64,000 nucleotides of DNA from an uncultured Bacteroidota bacterium (GCA_902593165.1 CACJHI010000001.1:1-64000), one strand, 5' to 3'. Counted from the stretch's first letter, positions 9,095-20,331 are shown. Numbers and translations: made by a program. The notes: generated by a model from the letters alone, not told the origin.

Positions 9095-9916
9095 TTAGAC
9101 AAGACCTACTCTAGAGAAATCAGTTACTTCAACTGAATCAGAATAACTTTTAAGATACTGTGATATACTTAATTTACTATCTTTTATAAACTGCTGGTTT
9201 ATAAGGGTGTTTTCTTTGAAGAACTTTTTTAGCTTCCCTTTAGCAATGTTCTCTAACATTTCCTCTGGTTTGCCTTCTTGTCTTAATTGATCTTTAGCAA
9301 TTTCAATTTCTTTTGCAATTACATCTTGACTTACTCCATTTTCATCTATTGCAACAGGATTCATAGCTGCTATTTGCATTGATAAATCTTTACCAACATC
9401 AGCTGCATTATCAAATTTTTCTGATAATCCAACAATTGATGCTATTTTGTTTCCTGCATGAATATATGATCCAACAAAGCTAGCTGATATGTACTCAAAA
9501 GAACCTATTTCAATTTTTTCACCAATAACACCAGTCTGTTCTAACAATTTTTCAGAGACTTTCATTCCATCAAAATCAGATCCTAGAAAGGAATCCTTAT
9601 CAGTGAAGTTAAGAGCATGATCAGCTAATTTCTGAGCCAATTGAATATAATCATCATTTTTAGCCACAAAATCAGTTTCACAGTTGAGTGAGATTATAAC
9701 TCCTGAGGTGTTGTCTGAATTAACCTTTGCAAGTACAACACCTTCAGATGATTCCCTATCAGCTCTATTTGCAGCAACTTTTTGACCTTTTTTTCTAAGA
9801 ATTTCTATTGCTTTATCAAAATCTCCATTGGATTCTTCAAGAGCTTTTTTACAATCCATCATTCCAGCGCCAGTAGATTGTCTTAGCTTATTTACATCAG
9901 ATGCAGTAATTTTCAA
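9095..9916 (-). CDS. tsf: Translation elongation factor Ts
   Basis: VNKLRQSTGAGMMDCKKALEESNGDFDKAIEILRKKG. Confidence 0.97.
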   Translation of the reverse strand: MKITASDVNKLRQSTGAGMMDCKKALEESNGDFDKAIEILRKKGQKVAANRADRESSEGVVLAKVNSDNTSGVIISLNCETDFVAKNDDYIQLAQKLADHALNFTDKDSFLGSDFDGMKVSEKLLEQTGVIGEKIEIGSFEYISASFVGSYIHAGNKIASIVGLSEKFDNAADVGKDLSMQIAAMNPVAIDENGVSQDVIAKEIEIAKDQLRQEGKPEEMLENIAKGKLKKFFKENTLINQQFIKDSKLSISQYLKSYSDSVEVTDFSRVGLV

Positions 9917-9937
9917 TTTAGTAAAATTTAGAGGTTA

Positions 9938-10714
9938 TTATTCTTTTTCAGAAGCATCAGTATCTGTAGCTTCAGTTGCTGTTTCAGCTTCTTCTAATTT
10001 TTTTTGTTCAGCAATCTCCTTTTCCTTCTTTCTTTCTTCTAAAGAATCTTGAATTGCATTACATACGATATCTAAGATCTTTTCAATAGACTTTGATGCA
10101 TCATCATTTGAAGGAATAATAAAATCAACTTCATTAGGATCAGAATTAGTATCAACCATTGCAAAAATTGGAATATTTAATTTCTGTGCTTCTTGAACTG
10201 AAATCTTCTCATTTAATGTATCGACGACAAATATAGCTCCTGGTAATCTTGTCATATCAGATATTGAACCAAGATTTTTCTCCAATTTAGCTCTTTGCCT
10301 GTCAACTTGAAGTTTTTCTTTCTTAGAAAGTGTTTCAAATGTACCATCAGCTTTCATTCTATCAATAGCATTCATCTTTTTTACAGCTTTTCTAATTGTA
10401 ACAAAGTTTGTTAGCATTCCACCAGGCCATCTTTCGGTAATGTATGGCATATTAACAGAATCAGCTTTTTGAGCCACGATATCTTTTGCCTGTTTTTTTG
10501 TAGCAACAAAAAGTATCTTTCTCCCTGAAAGAACTATTTTCTTTATTGCATTTACAGACTCCTCAAGCTTAGCAGCAGTTTTATATAAATTAATAATATG
10601 GATACCATTACGCTCCATATAAATGTATGGTGCCATATTAGGATTCCATTTTCTAGTTAAATGTCCAAAGTGAACACCTGCATCCAATAATTCTTTAACG
10701 TCAGTCTTAGCCAT
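9938..10714 (-). CDS. rpsB: 30S ribosomal protein S2
   Basis: VKELLDAGVHFGHLTRKWNPNMAPYIYMERNGIHIINLYKT. Confidence 0.97.
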   Translation of the reverse strand: MAKTDVKELLDAGVHFGHLTRKWNPNMAPYIYMERNGIHIINLYKTAAKLEESVNAIKKIVLSGRKILFVATKKQAKDIVAQKADSVNMPYITERWPGGMLTNFVTIRKAVKKMNAIDRMKADGTFETLSKKEKLQVDRQRAKLEKNLGSISDMTRLPGAIFVVDTLNEKISVQEAQKLNIPIFAMVDTNSDPNEVDFIIPSNDDASKSIEKILDIVCNAIQDSLEERKKEKEIAEQKKLEEAETATEATDTDASEKE

Positions 10715-10717
10715 AAT

Positions 10718-11104
10718 TTATCTTTTTGAGAATTGGAATTTTTTTCTTGCTTTCTTCTGACCAAACTTTTTTCTTTCAACCATTCTAGGATCTCTGGTCA
10801 TTAACCCCTCTGATTTTAATACAGACTTAAATTCCTCATTGAATTCCACTAAAGCCCTTGAAATAGCAAGTCTAATAGCTTCAGCTTGTCCATTTACACC
10901 ACCACCTTTAACACTTACTGATAAGTCGAATTTATCCTTTGTTTCTGTAAGATTGAAAGGCTGAAGAATTTTATATTGTAATGTTGCAGTACTAAAAAAA
11001 TCTGAGTAAGCTTTCTTATTAACCGTAATTTTACCTTTACCCTCAGACATGTACACCCTAGCAACTGATGTCTTCCTTCTTCCTATTTTATGAATTACTT
11101 CCAT
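10718..11104 (-). CDS. rpsI: 30S ribosomal protein S9
   Basis: HKIGRRKTSVARVYMSEGKGKITVN...RDPRMVERKKFGQKKARKKFQFSKR. Confidence 0.97.
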   Translation of the reverse strand: MEVIHKIGRRKTSVARVYMSEGKGKITVNKKAYSDFFSTATLQYKILQPFNLTETKDKFDLSVSVKGGGVNGQAEAIRLAISRALVEFNEEFKSVLKSEGLMTRDPRMVERKKFGQKKARKKFQFSKR

Positions 11105-11559
11105 TATATTTTACTATTAACGTCAATTACTTTTGGTTTTTGTGCTTCGTGATTATGATCAGATCCTGGAAAAACTTTTAAGTTTCTGTATAATTCAGCA
11201 CCAAGCTTATTTTTTGGAAGCATTCCTTTAACAGCTTTCTCAACAAGCTTAATATTGTTCTTTTGATGAAGCTTTTCAGCAGATATAATTCTTTGCCCTC
11301 CAGGATATCCTGTATGACTTATATATTGCTTCTGGCTCCACTTATCACCTGAGAGTTCAACCTTATTAGCATTAATAACAATAACATTATCACCACAATC
11401 AACATGCGGTGTAAAGTTAGTCTTATGCTTTCCTCTTAGAAGGGTTGCAACTATAGATGCAGTTCTTCCCAATGGAAGTTCGGCAGCATCAACAAGAACC
11501 CATTCCTTATTAACTGTTTTGCTATTAGCTGATATAGTTTTATAACTCGTTTTAGTCAT
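11104..11559 (-). CDS. rplM: 50S ribosomal protein L13
   Basis: KEWVLVDAAELPLGRTASIVATLLRGKHKTNFTPHVDCGDNVIVINA. Confidence 0.97.
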   Translation of the reverse strand: MTKTSYKTISANSKTVNKEWVLVDAAELPLGRTASIVATLLRGKHKTNFTPHVDCGDNVIVINANKVELSGDKWSQKQYISHTGYPGGQRIISAEKLHQKNNIKLVEKAVKGMLPKNKLGAELYRNLKVFPGSDHNHEAQKPKVIDVNSKI

Positions 11560-11580
11560 AATAGATTAAATCTAGGCGTG

Positions 11581-11588
11581 CAAATGTA
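11581..11588 (-). promoter_or_regulatory. Putative promoter -7 box TACATTTG for rplM-rpsI-rpsB-tsf
   Basis: TAnnTTTG match 21 nt upstream of the rplM ATG on the minus strand; no clear -33 TTG. Confidence 0.4.
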
Positions 11589-11623
11589 CAATTATAAAAA
11601 ATTTTAAAAAAACTTTTTTTTAA

Positions 11624-14395
11624 TTAATGTGCCTCTAACCAATTTTTCCCAAATTCTAAATCAATTTTAAGAGGAACAAGCAGCTTAACAGCTGATTCCA
11701 TTGTGTCTTTGACAATAGACTTAACTATATCTTTTTCTGATTTATGGACATCAAAAACAAGTTCATCATGAACCTGAAGTAACATTTTTGATTTTAGAGA
11801 CTGTTCTTTAAACTTTTCATGGACTCTAATCATAGCAATTTTGATAATATCCGCAGCACTTCCTTGAATAGGGGCGTTGATTGCATTTCTTTCGGCACCA
11901 CTTCTTAGCATATTATTCTGTGAGTTAATATTTTGTAAATATCTTCTTCTTCCCATTATAGTTTGAACATATCCATTGTTTCTTGCAAAATCAATTTGAC
12001 TTGACATATAGTCCCTAAGTCCAGGATAATTTTCAAAGTAGCTGTCTATCATAATCTTAGATTCAGATCTAGATAAGTTTGTTTGTTGACTGAGACCAAA
12101 GGCTGAGACACCATATATTATTCCAAAATTGACAGTCTTAGCATTTCCTCTCTGCTCTCTTGAAACATCATCGGGGTCTATATTATAAATTTTAGAAGCA
12201 GTTATAGTATGGATGTCCTGGTTTTTTGTAAATGCATCAACCATATTTTTGTCTTTACTAATTGAAGCTATAACTCTTAATTCAATCTGAGAGTAATCAG
12301 CAGCTAAGAGTTCAAATTCTTCACTTCTAGGAATAAATGCTTCTCTTATTTTTTGACCATTCTGTGTCCTAATTGGAATATTCTGTAAATTAGGATTGTT
12401 ACTACTCAATCGCCCTGTTGTTGTAACAGTCTGATTAAATTTTGTATGAATCCTTCCAGTCCTATTGTTAACTTCATTTGGTAGAGATCTCACATATGTG
12501 TTCTGAAGCTTGTCTAACGATCGCCACTCTAATATATTTCTAATAATCTCGTGTTCACCTGCTAAACTAGACAAAACCTCTTCAGAGGTTGAGTATTGGC
12601 CAGTTTTAGTTTTTTTTGGTTTTGAGACTAACTTTAGCTTTTCAAAGAGTATATCCCCAAGTTGCTTAGGAGAATTAAGGTTAAACTCTTCGCCAGACTT
12701 TTCAAAAATTCCTTTTTTTAATTTATTAAGTTCAATCTCAAACTCTTTATCCAATTTACTTAGGTATGAACTATCTATACTAATTCCTTCTTTCTCCATA
12801 TCTGCAAGTACATTTATAATAGGGATTTCAATATCATTGAAAATATCTTTAACTCCATTATCGTTTAACTCTTTGTCAAAAATTTTTTTTAATTGAAGTG
12901 CAAGATCTGCATCTTCTGAAGCATAATCTGTGACTTCTTCAACTGGCACATCTCTCATTGACCCTTGATTCTTTCCTTTTTTACCTATTAATTTTTCAAT
13001 AGATATTGGGGAATAATTCAAATAAGATTCTGATAATGTATCAAGGTTATGCCTCATGTCAGGATTGATAAGATAGTGAGCTACCATAGTATCATACAAA
13101 GGCCCAGAGACTGAGATATCATATTTAAACAACACCTTAATATCAAACTTCAGATTATGTCCAACCTTAATTATCTGATTGTTTTCAAAAAAAGGTCTTA
13201 GAATATCAAAGTATTCTTTTTGAAGAGATTTATCATTAGCAATAGGTACATAAAAACCTTTATTTTCTGTCCATGAAAATGAAATACCTACTATTTCAGT
13301 ATCTAGTGAGTTTAAACTTTCTGTTTCTGTATCAAATGCCACTACTTTCTGGATTAAAAGCTTTGTCATTAAATATTCTAACTCTTTATTTGAATCAATT
13401 CTTTGATAGTATGAATTACTTCTGATAAGGTCTGACTTATCTTGTGCTAAATCATTACCACTAAATAAGTCACCCTGAATTAGTTCTTGATCTTTCACTT
13501 TAGCCTCATTAAATCCAAAAATTTTAAAAAAAGTTTCTTTTACTCTTTTAAACTCTAATTCATCAAAAATTTTCATGACACTTTTATTATCAGGATCCGA
13601 TAGTTTAAAGTCATTCAATTTATATTCAATGGGGACATCAAGAATTATTCGTGCTAATTTTTTAGATAAAATACCTAGCTCTTTATTATCTGTAATTTTT
13701 TCTCCCAGTTTTCCAGTTATTTCATATGATTTTTCGAGAAGTGTCTCTAAATTTCCATATTGCTTTATAAATTTTTTTGCAGTTTTATCTCCGACGCCAG
13801 GCAGTCCAGGGATATTATCAACAGAATCTCCCATCATGCCTAGATAATCAATTACTTGTTCAGGTGAATCTACTTCAAACTTATCTTTAACTTCATCGAC
13901 TCCCCATATTTCCATGCTATTTCCCATTCTAGCTGGCTTACATAGAAAAATATTATCAGATACAAGCTGAGCAAAATCCTTATCAGGAGTCACCATATAT
14001 ACCTTAAAACTATTGTTCTCAGCGTCTTTAGCAACAGTCCCAATTACATCATCAGCTTCGTAGCCTTCTTTCTCAAGAACCGAAATATTCATTGATTTTA
14101 GAATTTCTTTGATGTAGGGGATTGCAATAAGGATTGGCTCTGGTGTTTTATCTCTGTTGCTTTTATAATCTGTAAACATTTCAGATCTAGTTACTGAACC
14201 TCCCTTATCAAAAGCAACTGCAATGTAATCAGGATCTTGAGTCCTTATTATTTCCAAAAGAGAGTTCATGAATCCTAGTATTGCAGAAGTATCAGTCCCT
14301 TTTGAATTGATCCTAGGATTTTTTATAAAAGCATAATAACCTCTGTATATTAGTGCATAAGCATCAAGTAAAAAAAGCTTCTTTGAACTTTCCAT
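11624..14395 (-). CDS. polA: DNA polymerase I
   Basis: 5'-exo domain (DAYALIYRGYYAF), 3'-exo motif (VAFDTETESLNSL), polymerase motifs (AADYSQIELRVIASISKD, VHDELVFDV). Confidence 0.97.
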   Translation of the reverse strand: MESSKKLFLLDAYALIYRGYYAFIKNPRINSKGTDTSAILGFMNSLLEIIRTQDPDYIAVAFDKGGSVTRSEMFTDYKSNRDKTPEPILIAIPYIKEILKSMNISVLEKEGYEADDVIGTVAKDAENNSFKVYMVTPDKDFAQLVSDNIFLCKPARMGNSMEIWGVDEVKDKFEVDSPEQVIDYLGMMGDSVDNIPGLPGVGDKTAKKFIKQYGNLETLLEKSYEITGKLGEKITDNKELGILSKKLARIILDVPIEYKLNDFKLSDPDNKSVMKIFDELEFKRVKETFFKIFGFNEAKVKDQELIQGDLFSGNDLAQDKSDLIRSNSYYQRIDSNKELEYLMTKLLIQKVVAFDTETESLNSLDTEIVGISFSWTENKGFYVPIANDKSLQKEYFDILRPFFENNQIIKVGHNLKFDIKVLFKYDISVSGPLYDTMVAHYLINPDMRHNLDTLSESYLNYSPISIEKLIGKKGKNQGSMRDVPVEEVTDYASEDADLALQLKKIFDKELNDNGVKDIFNDIEIPIINVLADMEKEGISIDSSYLSKLDKEFEIELNKLKKGIFEKSGEEFNLNSPKQLGDILFEKLKLVSKPKKTKTGQYSTSEEVLSSLAGEHEIIRNILEWRSLDKLQNTYVRSLPNEVNNRTGRIHTKFNQTVTTTGRLSSNNPNLQNIPIRTQNGQKIREAFIPRSEEFELLAADYSQIELRVIASISKDKNMVDAFTKNQDIHTITASKIYNIDPDDVSREQRGNAKTVNFGIIYGVSAFGLSQQTNLSRSESKIMIDSYFENYPGLRDYMSSQIDFARNNGYVQTIMGRRRYLQNINSQNNMLRSGAERNAINAPIQGSAADIIKIAMIRVHEKFKEQSLKSKMLLQVHDELVFDVHKSEKDIVKSIVKDTMESAVKLLVPLKIDLEFGKNWLEAH

Positions 14396-14476
14396 TAAAA
14401 TTTTGAAAATATTTCTTTGTCAATATACGAAGATATCTATTCGAAAATCAATACACCTATTTTGTAAATTAGCTAG

Positions 14477-14914
14477 ATGAAAAAAGATCATAACTATTTT
14501 ATGAAAAAAGCATTTGAAGAAGCAAAATATGCATTTTACAAAGATGAAGTTCCAGTTGGATGTGTTATAGTTTATGACAATGAAATAATTTCTAAATCAT
14601 CAAACATGGTTGAGTTACTTAATGACTCAACTGCACATGCTGAGCTTATTGCGATTACATCTGCACAAAACTTTTTAAACACAAAGAATCTGAAAAAATG
14701 TATTCTCTACTGCACTCTAGAGCCATGTTTAATGTGTTATGGTGCAATATACTGGTCTAAAATTGACACTATTGTTTATGGAGCGTCAGATAATAAAAGA
14801 GGTTTTACAAGTTATAATTTACAAATGGATAGAAATATTAAAACAATTTCAGGAATTATGGAGAGTGAGTCAAAAGATTTATTAGATAAATTCTTTAAAA
14901 AAATTAGAGATTAA
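14477..14914 (+). CDS. tadA: Nucleoside/tRNA adenosine deaminase
   Basis: VPVGCVIV...AHAELIAI...CTLEPCLMCYGAI zinc-deaminase motifs. Confidence 0.88.
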   Translation: MKKDHNYFMKKAFEEAKYAFYKDEVPVGCVIVYDNEIISKSSNMVELLNDSTAHAELIAITSAQNFLNTKNLKKCILYCTLEPCLMCYGAIYWSKIDTIVYGASDNKRGFTSYNLQMDRNIKTISGIMESESKDLLDKFFKKIRD

Positions 14915-15153
14915 AATTCATCAGCTTTTTCTCTCATCTTTTTTAAATTTTCTTCGCTTAGAGTATAATCTTTTAATTTTTTCCCTTTCCATCTATGTGC
15001 AAGGAATAAGGGCATAAACACACAAGTTCCTAGAAGTACAGAGATACCTATAATAATATCACCAATTTGGTCGCCAATAATTTCTTTAATAAATATTCCA
15101 GCAAAGACTCCAACAAAAACCAGGTAAGACAATATTTTAACTAAAATTCTCAA
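14911..15153 (-). CDS. Small two-TM membrane protein, unknown function
   Basis: 80 aa with two hydrophobic helices and a charged C-terminus; directly downstream of aspS. Confidence 0.6.
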   Translation of the reverse strand: MRILVKILSYLVFVGVFAGIFIKEIIGDQIGDIIIGISVLLGTCVFMPLFLAHRWKGKKLKDYTLSEENLKKMREKADEF

Positions 15154-15158
15154 ATATC

Positions 15159-16895
15159 TTAATTTGATAGATCCTTTAATTGTTCTTTAGTTAATTTGGA
15201 TGGTGCGTCAATCATTAGATCTTTACCAGAGTTGTTTTTTGGGAATGCTATAAAATCTCTGATTACATCTTTTCCTTTAAGGACTGCAGCAAGTCTATCA
15301 AGTCCAAAAGCAATTCCCCCATGAGGTGGAGCGCCATACTTTAAAGCATCAATTAAAAATCCAAATTGACTAGTGTATTCTTCCTTACTCATACCTAGAA
15401 GCTCGAATATCTTCATTTGAGTATCAAAATCATGAATTCTTATTGAACCACCACCTATTTCATTTCCATTAAGAACTAAATCATATGCATTTGCAATCAC
15501 TTTATCTGGTTTAGTATCTAGTAAATCTATATGTTCAGGTTTTGCTGATGTGAATGGATGATGCATTGAAAAAAATCTTTTTTCATCTTCATCCCATTCA
15601 AAAAGAGGAAAATCAGTTACCCATATTGGACATATTTTTTCATAATTTATTAACTCAAATCTTTTTGCAAGTTCTATTCTTAAGGAACCCATTTGCATCA
15701 AAGATTCTTTTTTATTTCCTGATATAATAAATAATATATCACCAGGTTTTGATGATGCTCTATTCAAAATTGATTTTAAATCTGCTTCAGAAAAAAACTT
15801 GTCAAATGAAGATTTAATTGTAGAATCTGAATTATGTTTAACCCACAAAAGTCCATTTGCTCCAATTTGTGGTCTTTTAATCCAATCGGTTAAACTGTCA
15901 ATTTCCTTTCTTGTAAGTTCAGACTTATTTTCAACCTTAACACAACATGAAAAATTATTATTATCAAAAACTTGAAAACCTTTACCCTTTGTTTCATTTG
16001 TTACATCATTAATTCTTAAGTCATATCTAAGATCGGGTTTGTCAATTCCATAGTTTTCAATTGCATCATTATAAGTCATCCTTTCAAACTTAACGTTTTC
16101 TTGATTTAAAAATTTAGAGAATAACCTTGACATTAATCCTTCAAACTGTTTAAATATATCTTCTTGATCAACAAAAGACATTTCACAGTCAATTTGCGTA
16201 AATTCAGGCTGTCTATCAGCTCTTAAATCCTCATCTCTAAAACATTTTACAATTTGATAGTATTTATCAATTCCACCTATCATCAATAATTGCTTGAATA
16301 TTTGAGGTGATTGAGGTAAAGCATAATAATGTTCAGGGTTAAGTCTACTAGGAACAATAAAATCTCTTGCACCTTCGGGAGTAGATTTTATTAAACATGG
16401 TGTCTCTATATCAATGAATCCATTTTCAGAAAGAAAATTCCTTACCTCCAATGATAACTCGTGTCTAAATATTAAATTTTCTTTTACCGGTTGTCTTCTA
16501 ATATCAAGATATCTATACTTCATTCTTAACTCCTCACCACCATCAGATTCATCTTCGAGAGTAAAAGGTGGTACAAGAGACTTATTTAAAGTTTCTAGAC
16601 TTGATACAAGAATTTCTATTTCACCTGTACTTATTTTTTCATTAATATTTTTTCTTTCAATTACAGTTCCTTCAATTTCAATTACAAACTCTCTTCCAAG
16701 CTGAGCAGCAGCAGAGAATAATTCCTCACTAGATCTTTCTTTATCAAACACTAATTGTGTAATCCCGTATCTATCTCTCAAGTCAACCCAAATAATAAAT
16801 CCTTTCTCTCTAACCTTATTTACCCAGCCAGTAAGTTTGACATTTTGATTTAAATTAGTTTTTGATAATTCCCCGCAATTGTTTGTTCGATTCAT
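15159..16895 (-). CDS. aspS: Aspartyl-tRNA synthetase
   Basis: LTGWVNKVREKGFIIWVDLRDRYGITQLVF...FRDEDLRADRQPEFTQIDCEMSF...GIAFGLDRLAAVL. Confidence 0.97.
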   Translation of the reverse strand: MNRTNNCGELSKTNLNQNVKLTGWVNKVREKGFIIWVDLRDRYGITQLVFDKERSSEELFSAAAQLGREFVIEIEGTVIERKNINEKISTGEIEILVSSLETLNKSLVPPFTLEDESDGGEELRMKYRYLDIRRQPVKENLIFRHELSLEVRNFLSENGFIDIETPCLIKSTPEGARDFIVPSRLNPEHYYALPQSPQIFKQLLMIGGIDKYYQIVKCFRDEDLRADRQPEFTQIDCEMSFVDQEDIFKQFEGLMSRLFSKFLNQENVKFERMTYNDAIENYGIDKPDLRYDLRINDVTNETKGKGFQVFDNNNFSCCVKVENKSELTRKEIDSLTDWIKRPQIGANGLLWVKHNSDSTIKSSFDKFFSEADLKSILNRASSKPGDILFIISGNKKESLMQMGSLRIELAKRFELINYEKICPIWVTDFPLFEWDEDEKRFFSMHHPFTSAKPEHIDLLDTKPDKVIANAYDLVLNGNEIGGGSIRIHDFDTQMKIFELLGMSKEEYTSQFGFLIDALKYGAPPHGGIAFGLDRLAAVLKGKDVIRDFIAFPKNNSGKDLMIDAPSKLTKEQLKDLSN

Positions 16896-16916
16896 ATTAA
16901 TTATATGTAAATATAA

Positions 16917-19900
16917 CTAGATATTTTTTAGTTTGATTCTGCCTAAATGAATCAGGTAATACATTGATGGGACTATTACTAAAGTCAAAAATGTTGCAAA
17001 TGTAATTCCAAATATAACTGTCCATGCTAATGGGCCCCAAAAAATTACATTATCTCCACCGAGGTATATGTTAGGGTTAAAATCAGATAATAATGTGAAG
17101 AAATCAATATTTAGACCAACAGCAAGAGGAACTAGACCAAAAATTGTTGTAATAGCAGTTAAGAGAACTGGCTTGAGTCTTGCTTTTCCTGAAATTTTAA
17201 CTAGTTCAAGAGCTGAACTTTTGTCAATTAATTCGTCTTTAGAAAGATTTAAATCAATTTTTTTTCTTTTAAATAATAGATCTGTATAGTCAATTAATAC
17301 AACGGCATTGTTAACAACAATACCTGCTAATGAGATTATACCTAACATCGTCATTAAAATGCTAAAGGTTAGATTAAAGATTACTATTCCTAGGAAAACA
17401 CCTGTAAAGCTTAATACTATTGATAGTAATACAATTAAAGGTTTGGAAATTGAGTTGAACTGGAAAACTAGTAACAAGACAATTAAAGATATAGCAGTTA
17501 ATAAAGCGGATGAAAGGAACTCTTGGTTTTCGTCTTGTTCTTTTATCTCTCCAGTAAATTTAAAAGAAACACCCTCTTTAGTCTCAAATCCACTTAAGGC
17601 AATTTCGGCTGTATTAACTATCTGATTTGCATTTGACCCTGCTAATATTGATGAATACAGGGTAACAACTCTTTGTAAGTCAATATGCTTTATAGCATTA
17701 AATGATGCTATATTCTTTTCTTCAACTATTGATGCAACTGGTATATCCCTCATCCTACCTGATGATTGGTCTCTAAAAGTTATATTCTGATTTAGAATTG
17801 AGTTAAAGTCATTTTTAAATTCATTATCAAAACGGACATTAATCTCATAGTCTTCTCCATCTTGTTTATAAACTCCAGCTTTTGTTCCAATTATTGAGTT
17901 TCTAATTGTTTGACCAACTAGACCAGCTGGAATCCCTAGTTCTCCAGCCTTCATTTTATCAACATTAAATTCAAGTCCTGGTTTACTTTTAGTTACATCA
18001 ATTTTTAGCTGCTCTATCCCCTCTATGTTTTCTTGATCTAAGAAATTTTTCATAGAGATTGCAGTTTCAATTAGTTCTTCATAATCATCTCCATATATCT
18101 CTATATTGACCGGGTAGCTAGAGGGTGGCCCCTGCGAATCTTTTTCTACAAGTATAGCTATACCGGGAAATTTATCAATTAAATTAAGTTGAATTTCTTT
18201 TCTTAAATCTTCACTTGACATTCCCCTTCTATACTTGAACTCTCTCATGGTCATAGTAATTAAAGATTTATGAGGAGTACCTGATCCTGATGAAGAAACT
18301 GACGCACCTTCTCCAACATTTGTAATTGACGATTCAACAATGAAATTATAACCATTGTCATTATATTCAGGTCTATTAATAACCTTATAGATCTCCTTTT
18401 CAACAAGTTTTGAAGTTTCATTTGTCTTTAAAATATCTGTTCCTTCAGGGTACTCAATTGATACTAATATTTGTTGAGGCTCATTATCAGGAAAAAACTC
18501 AATTTTAGGTGGGAAAATACCCATTAATACAATAGAGAAAATAAAGAGTAAAAAAGTCCCAGACAAGAATATAAATGGTCTTATACCAGATAAAGCATAT
18601 GTCAAGAATTTAGAATAATTGTTTTCTAAAACAGGGAGAACTTTTTCTCTGAATATAAATAGTTGATTTTTTAAAAAATATTTATAAAGCCACAAAAATA
18701 AACATATCAGTAAAAAAATTGATCCAAAGATTCTAGTACTACTAAAAATTATAAAAATTATACCCAGTGTACCTAAAAAATATGTCGCTCTAAATAAAAA
18801 TTTACTTGAAAAATTGTTTTCATCGGTACTCATAAAGCTTGACACTAACATTGAGTTGAAAAAGATTGCCACTATTAATGATGAACCTAATATTGCAGAT
18901 AGTGTTATTGGAAAATAAATCATAAACTCACCAATAATACCTGGCCAAGTGCCAAGTGGAATAAATGCAGCAATTGTTGTAGCAGTTGAAACAATAATTG
19001 GTAGCGCAACCTCACCAATACCTAGTTTTGCAGCCTTAATCCTTGATAGTCCCTCCTCTTTCATCAGCCTGTAAATATTATCGACAACTACGATTCCATT
19101 ATCTACAAGGAGTCCAAGCCCCATAACTAATCCAAATAAAACCATTCTATTTAATGTAAAACCAAATAATGATAGAAAGAACAGAGATAAAAACATTGAC
19201 ATTGGAATAGCAAATCCAACAAAAAGAGCATTTTTAATTCCCAAAAAAAATGTAATAACAGTTACTACTAGTATTATCCCAAAAATTAGATTGTTCATTA
19301 AGTCATTAACTGAGTTTATTGTATAATCTGATGAATCATTTATTACATTGACATCAAGATTATTTGGAAGGAAATCTACCTTAGCCTTATCTATAATATC
19401 TCTTATTGAGTTTGATGCAAAAATTGCATTTTCCCCACCTCTTTTAATTACTTCAAGTCCTATTGTCTTGCTATTATAGTATCTAACAAAAGATGTAGCT
19501 TCTTTCTCTTTAAAAGAAACAGAGGCAATATCTTTTAGATAAACAGGCCCATTGAAATTATTAACTATTATGTTTTCTAATTCTGAGGGTCTAGAAACCT
19601 CACCAACAATTTTTACATTTCGCCTTTGACCGTCTGAGACTATATTACCAGCAGAAATTGTAACATTTTCTTGAGAGATTGCTGATATTATATTACCAAA
19701 ACTTGTGTTCGTAGAATTCATCCTGTATGGATCCACTGCTACTTCAACTTCAAAATCTTGTAATCCCCTGATCTCTACAGATTTAATCTCTGGTAGTCTC
19801 TCTATTCGGAGCTCAAGGTACTCAGCGTAACTTTTTAACTCTTCTACAGTATAGTCTCCAATCAATGTTATATTAAGTACAGGATATCTTTCAGCGAAAT

Positions 19901-20330
19901 CAAATTCTGTTACACTGGGGTCAATTTTTGAATTATTAAAAGTTGGCCAGTCATCTCTTACTGTAACATTGTCTACTAAATCTTTTACTCTTTGTCTGGC
20001 AACTTCAATTGGTACCTCATCGTCAAACTCAACATTAATTACAGACACACCCTCATAAGAGCTTGATTCAACCTCTTCAAGACCTTTTACACCCTTAATC
20101 TCTTCCTCTAATGGATTAGTAACTAATTTTTCTATCTCTTCTGCACTGTTACCTGGAAAAACTGTTGATACAAACACATTTGTAGTATTTATTTCAGGGA
20201 ATGGCTCTCTTGGCATAGTATTATATGCATTAATTCCAGACACTAAAAATATTACCATGAGTATGTATATGATGGTCTTATTCTCAATTGCCCAAGACGA
20301 TAAGAAAAATTCTCTATTCTTTTTATCCAT
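16917..20330 (-). CDS. RND-family efflux pump permease (AcrB/MexB-like)
   Basis: 1137 aa; MPREPFPEI, VFPGNSAEEIEKLVTNPLEEEIKGVKGL, GLVMGLGLLVDNGIVVVDNI, AGIVVNNAVVLIDYTD. Confidence 0.93.
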   Translation of the reverse strand: MDKKNREFFLSSWAIENKTIIYILMVIFLVSGINAYNTMPREPFPEINTTNVFVSTVFPGNSAEEIEKLVTNPLEEEIKGVKGLEEVESSSYEGVSVINVEFDDEVPIEVARQRVKDLVDNVTVRDDWPTFNNSKIDPSVTEFDFAERYPVLNITLIGDYTVEELKSYAEYLELRIERLPEIKSVEIRGLQDFEVEVAVDPYRMNSTNTSFGNIISAISQENVTISAGNIVSDGQRRNVKIVGEVSRPSELENIIVNNFNGPVYLKDIASVSFKEKEATSFVRYYNSKTIGLEVIKRGGENAIFASNSIRDIIDKAKVDFLPNNLDVNVINDSSDYTINSVNDLMNNLIFGIILVVTVITFFLGIKNALFVGFAIPMSMFLSLFFLSLFGFTLNRMVLFGLVMGLGLLVDNGIVVVDNIYRLMKEEGLSRIKAAKLGIGEVALPIIVSTATTIAAFIPLGTWPGIIGEFMIYFPITLSAILGSSLIVAIFFNSMLVSSFMSTDENNFSSKFLFRATYFLGTLGIIFIIFSSTRIFGSIFLLICLFLWLYKYFLKNQLFIFREKVLPVLENNYSKFLTYALSGIRPFIFLSGTFLLFIFSIVLMGIFPPKIEFFPDNEPQQILVSIEYPEGTDILKTNETSKLVEKEIYKVINRPEYNDNGYNFIVESSITNVGEGASVSSSGSGTPHKSLITMTMREFKYRRGMSSEDLRKEIQLNLIDKFPGIAILVEKDSQGPPSSYPVNIEIYGDDYEELIETAISMKNFLDQENIEGIEQLKIDVTKSKPGLEFNVDKMKAGELGIPAGLVGQTIRNSIIGTKAGVYKQDGEDYEINVRFDNEFKNDFNSILNQNITFRDQSSGRMRDIPVASIVEEKNIASFNAIKHIDLQRVVTLYSSILAGSNANQIVNTAEIALSGFETKEGVSFKFTGEIKEQDENQEFLSSALLTAISLIVLLLVFQFNSISKPLIVLLSIVLSFTGVFLGIVIFNLTFSILMTMLGIISLAGIVVNNAVVLIDYTDLLFKRKKIDLNLSKDELIDKSSALELVKISGKARLKPVLLTAITTIFGLVPLAVGLNIDFFTLLSDFNPNIYLGGDNVIFWGPLAWTVIFGITFATFLTLVIVPSMYYLIHLGRIKLKNI

Positions 20331-20331
20331 T

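Noticed and set aside
12510-12896. 128-aa ORF antisense to polA
   Set aside because: Shadow ORF opposite conserved polymerase I coding sequence; Ser/Ile/Phe-rich artefact of AT-rich antisense.
17308-17625. 105-aa ORF antisense to the RND permease
   Set aside because: Shadow ORF, no domain, inside a conserved transporter gene.
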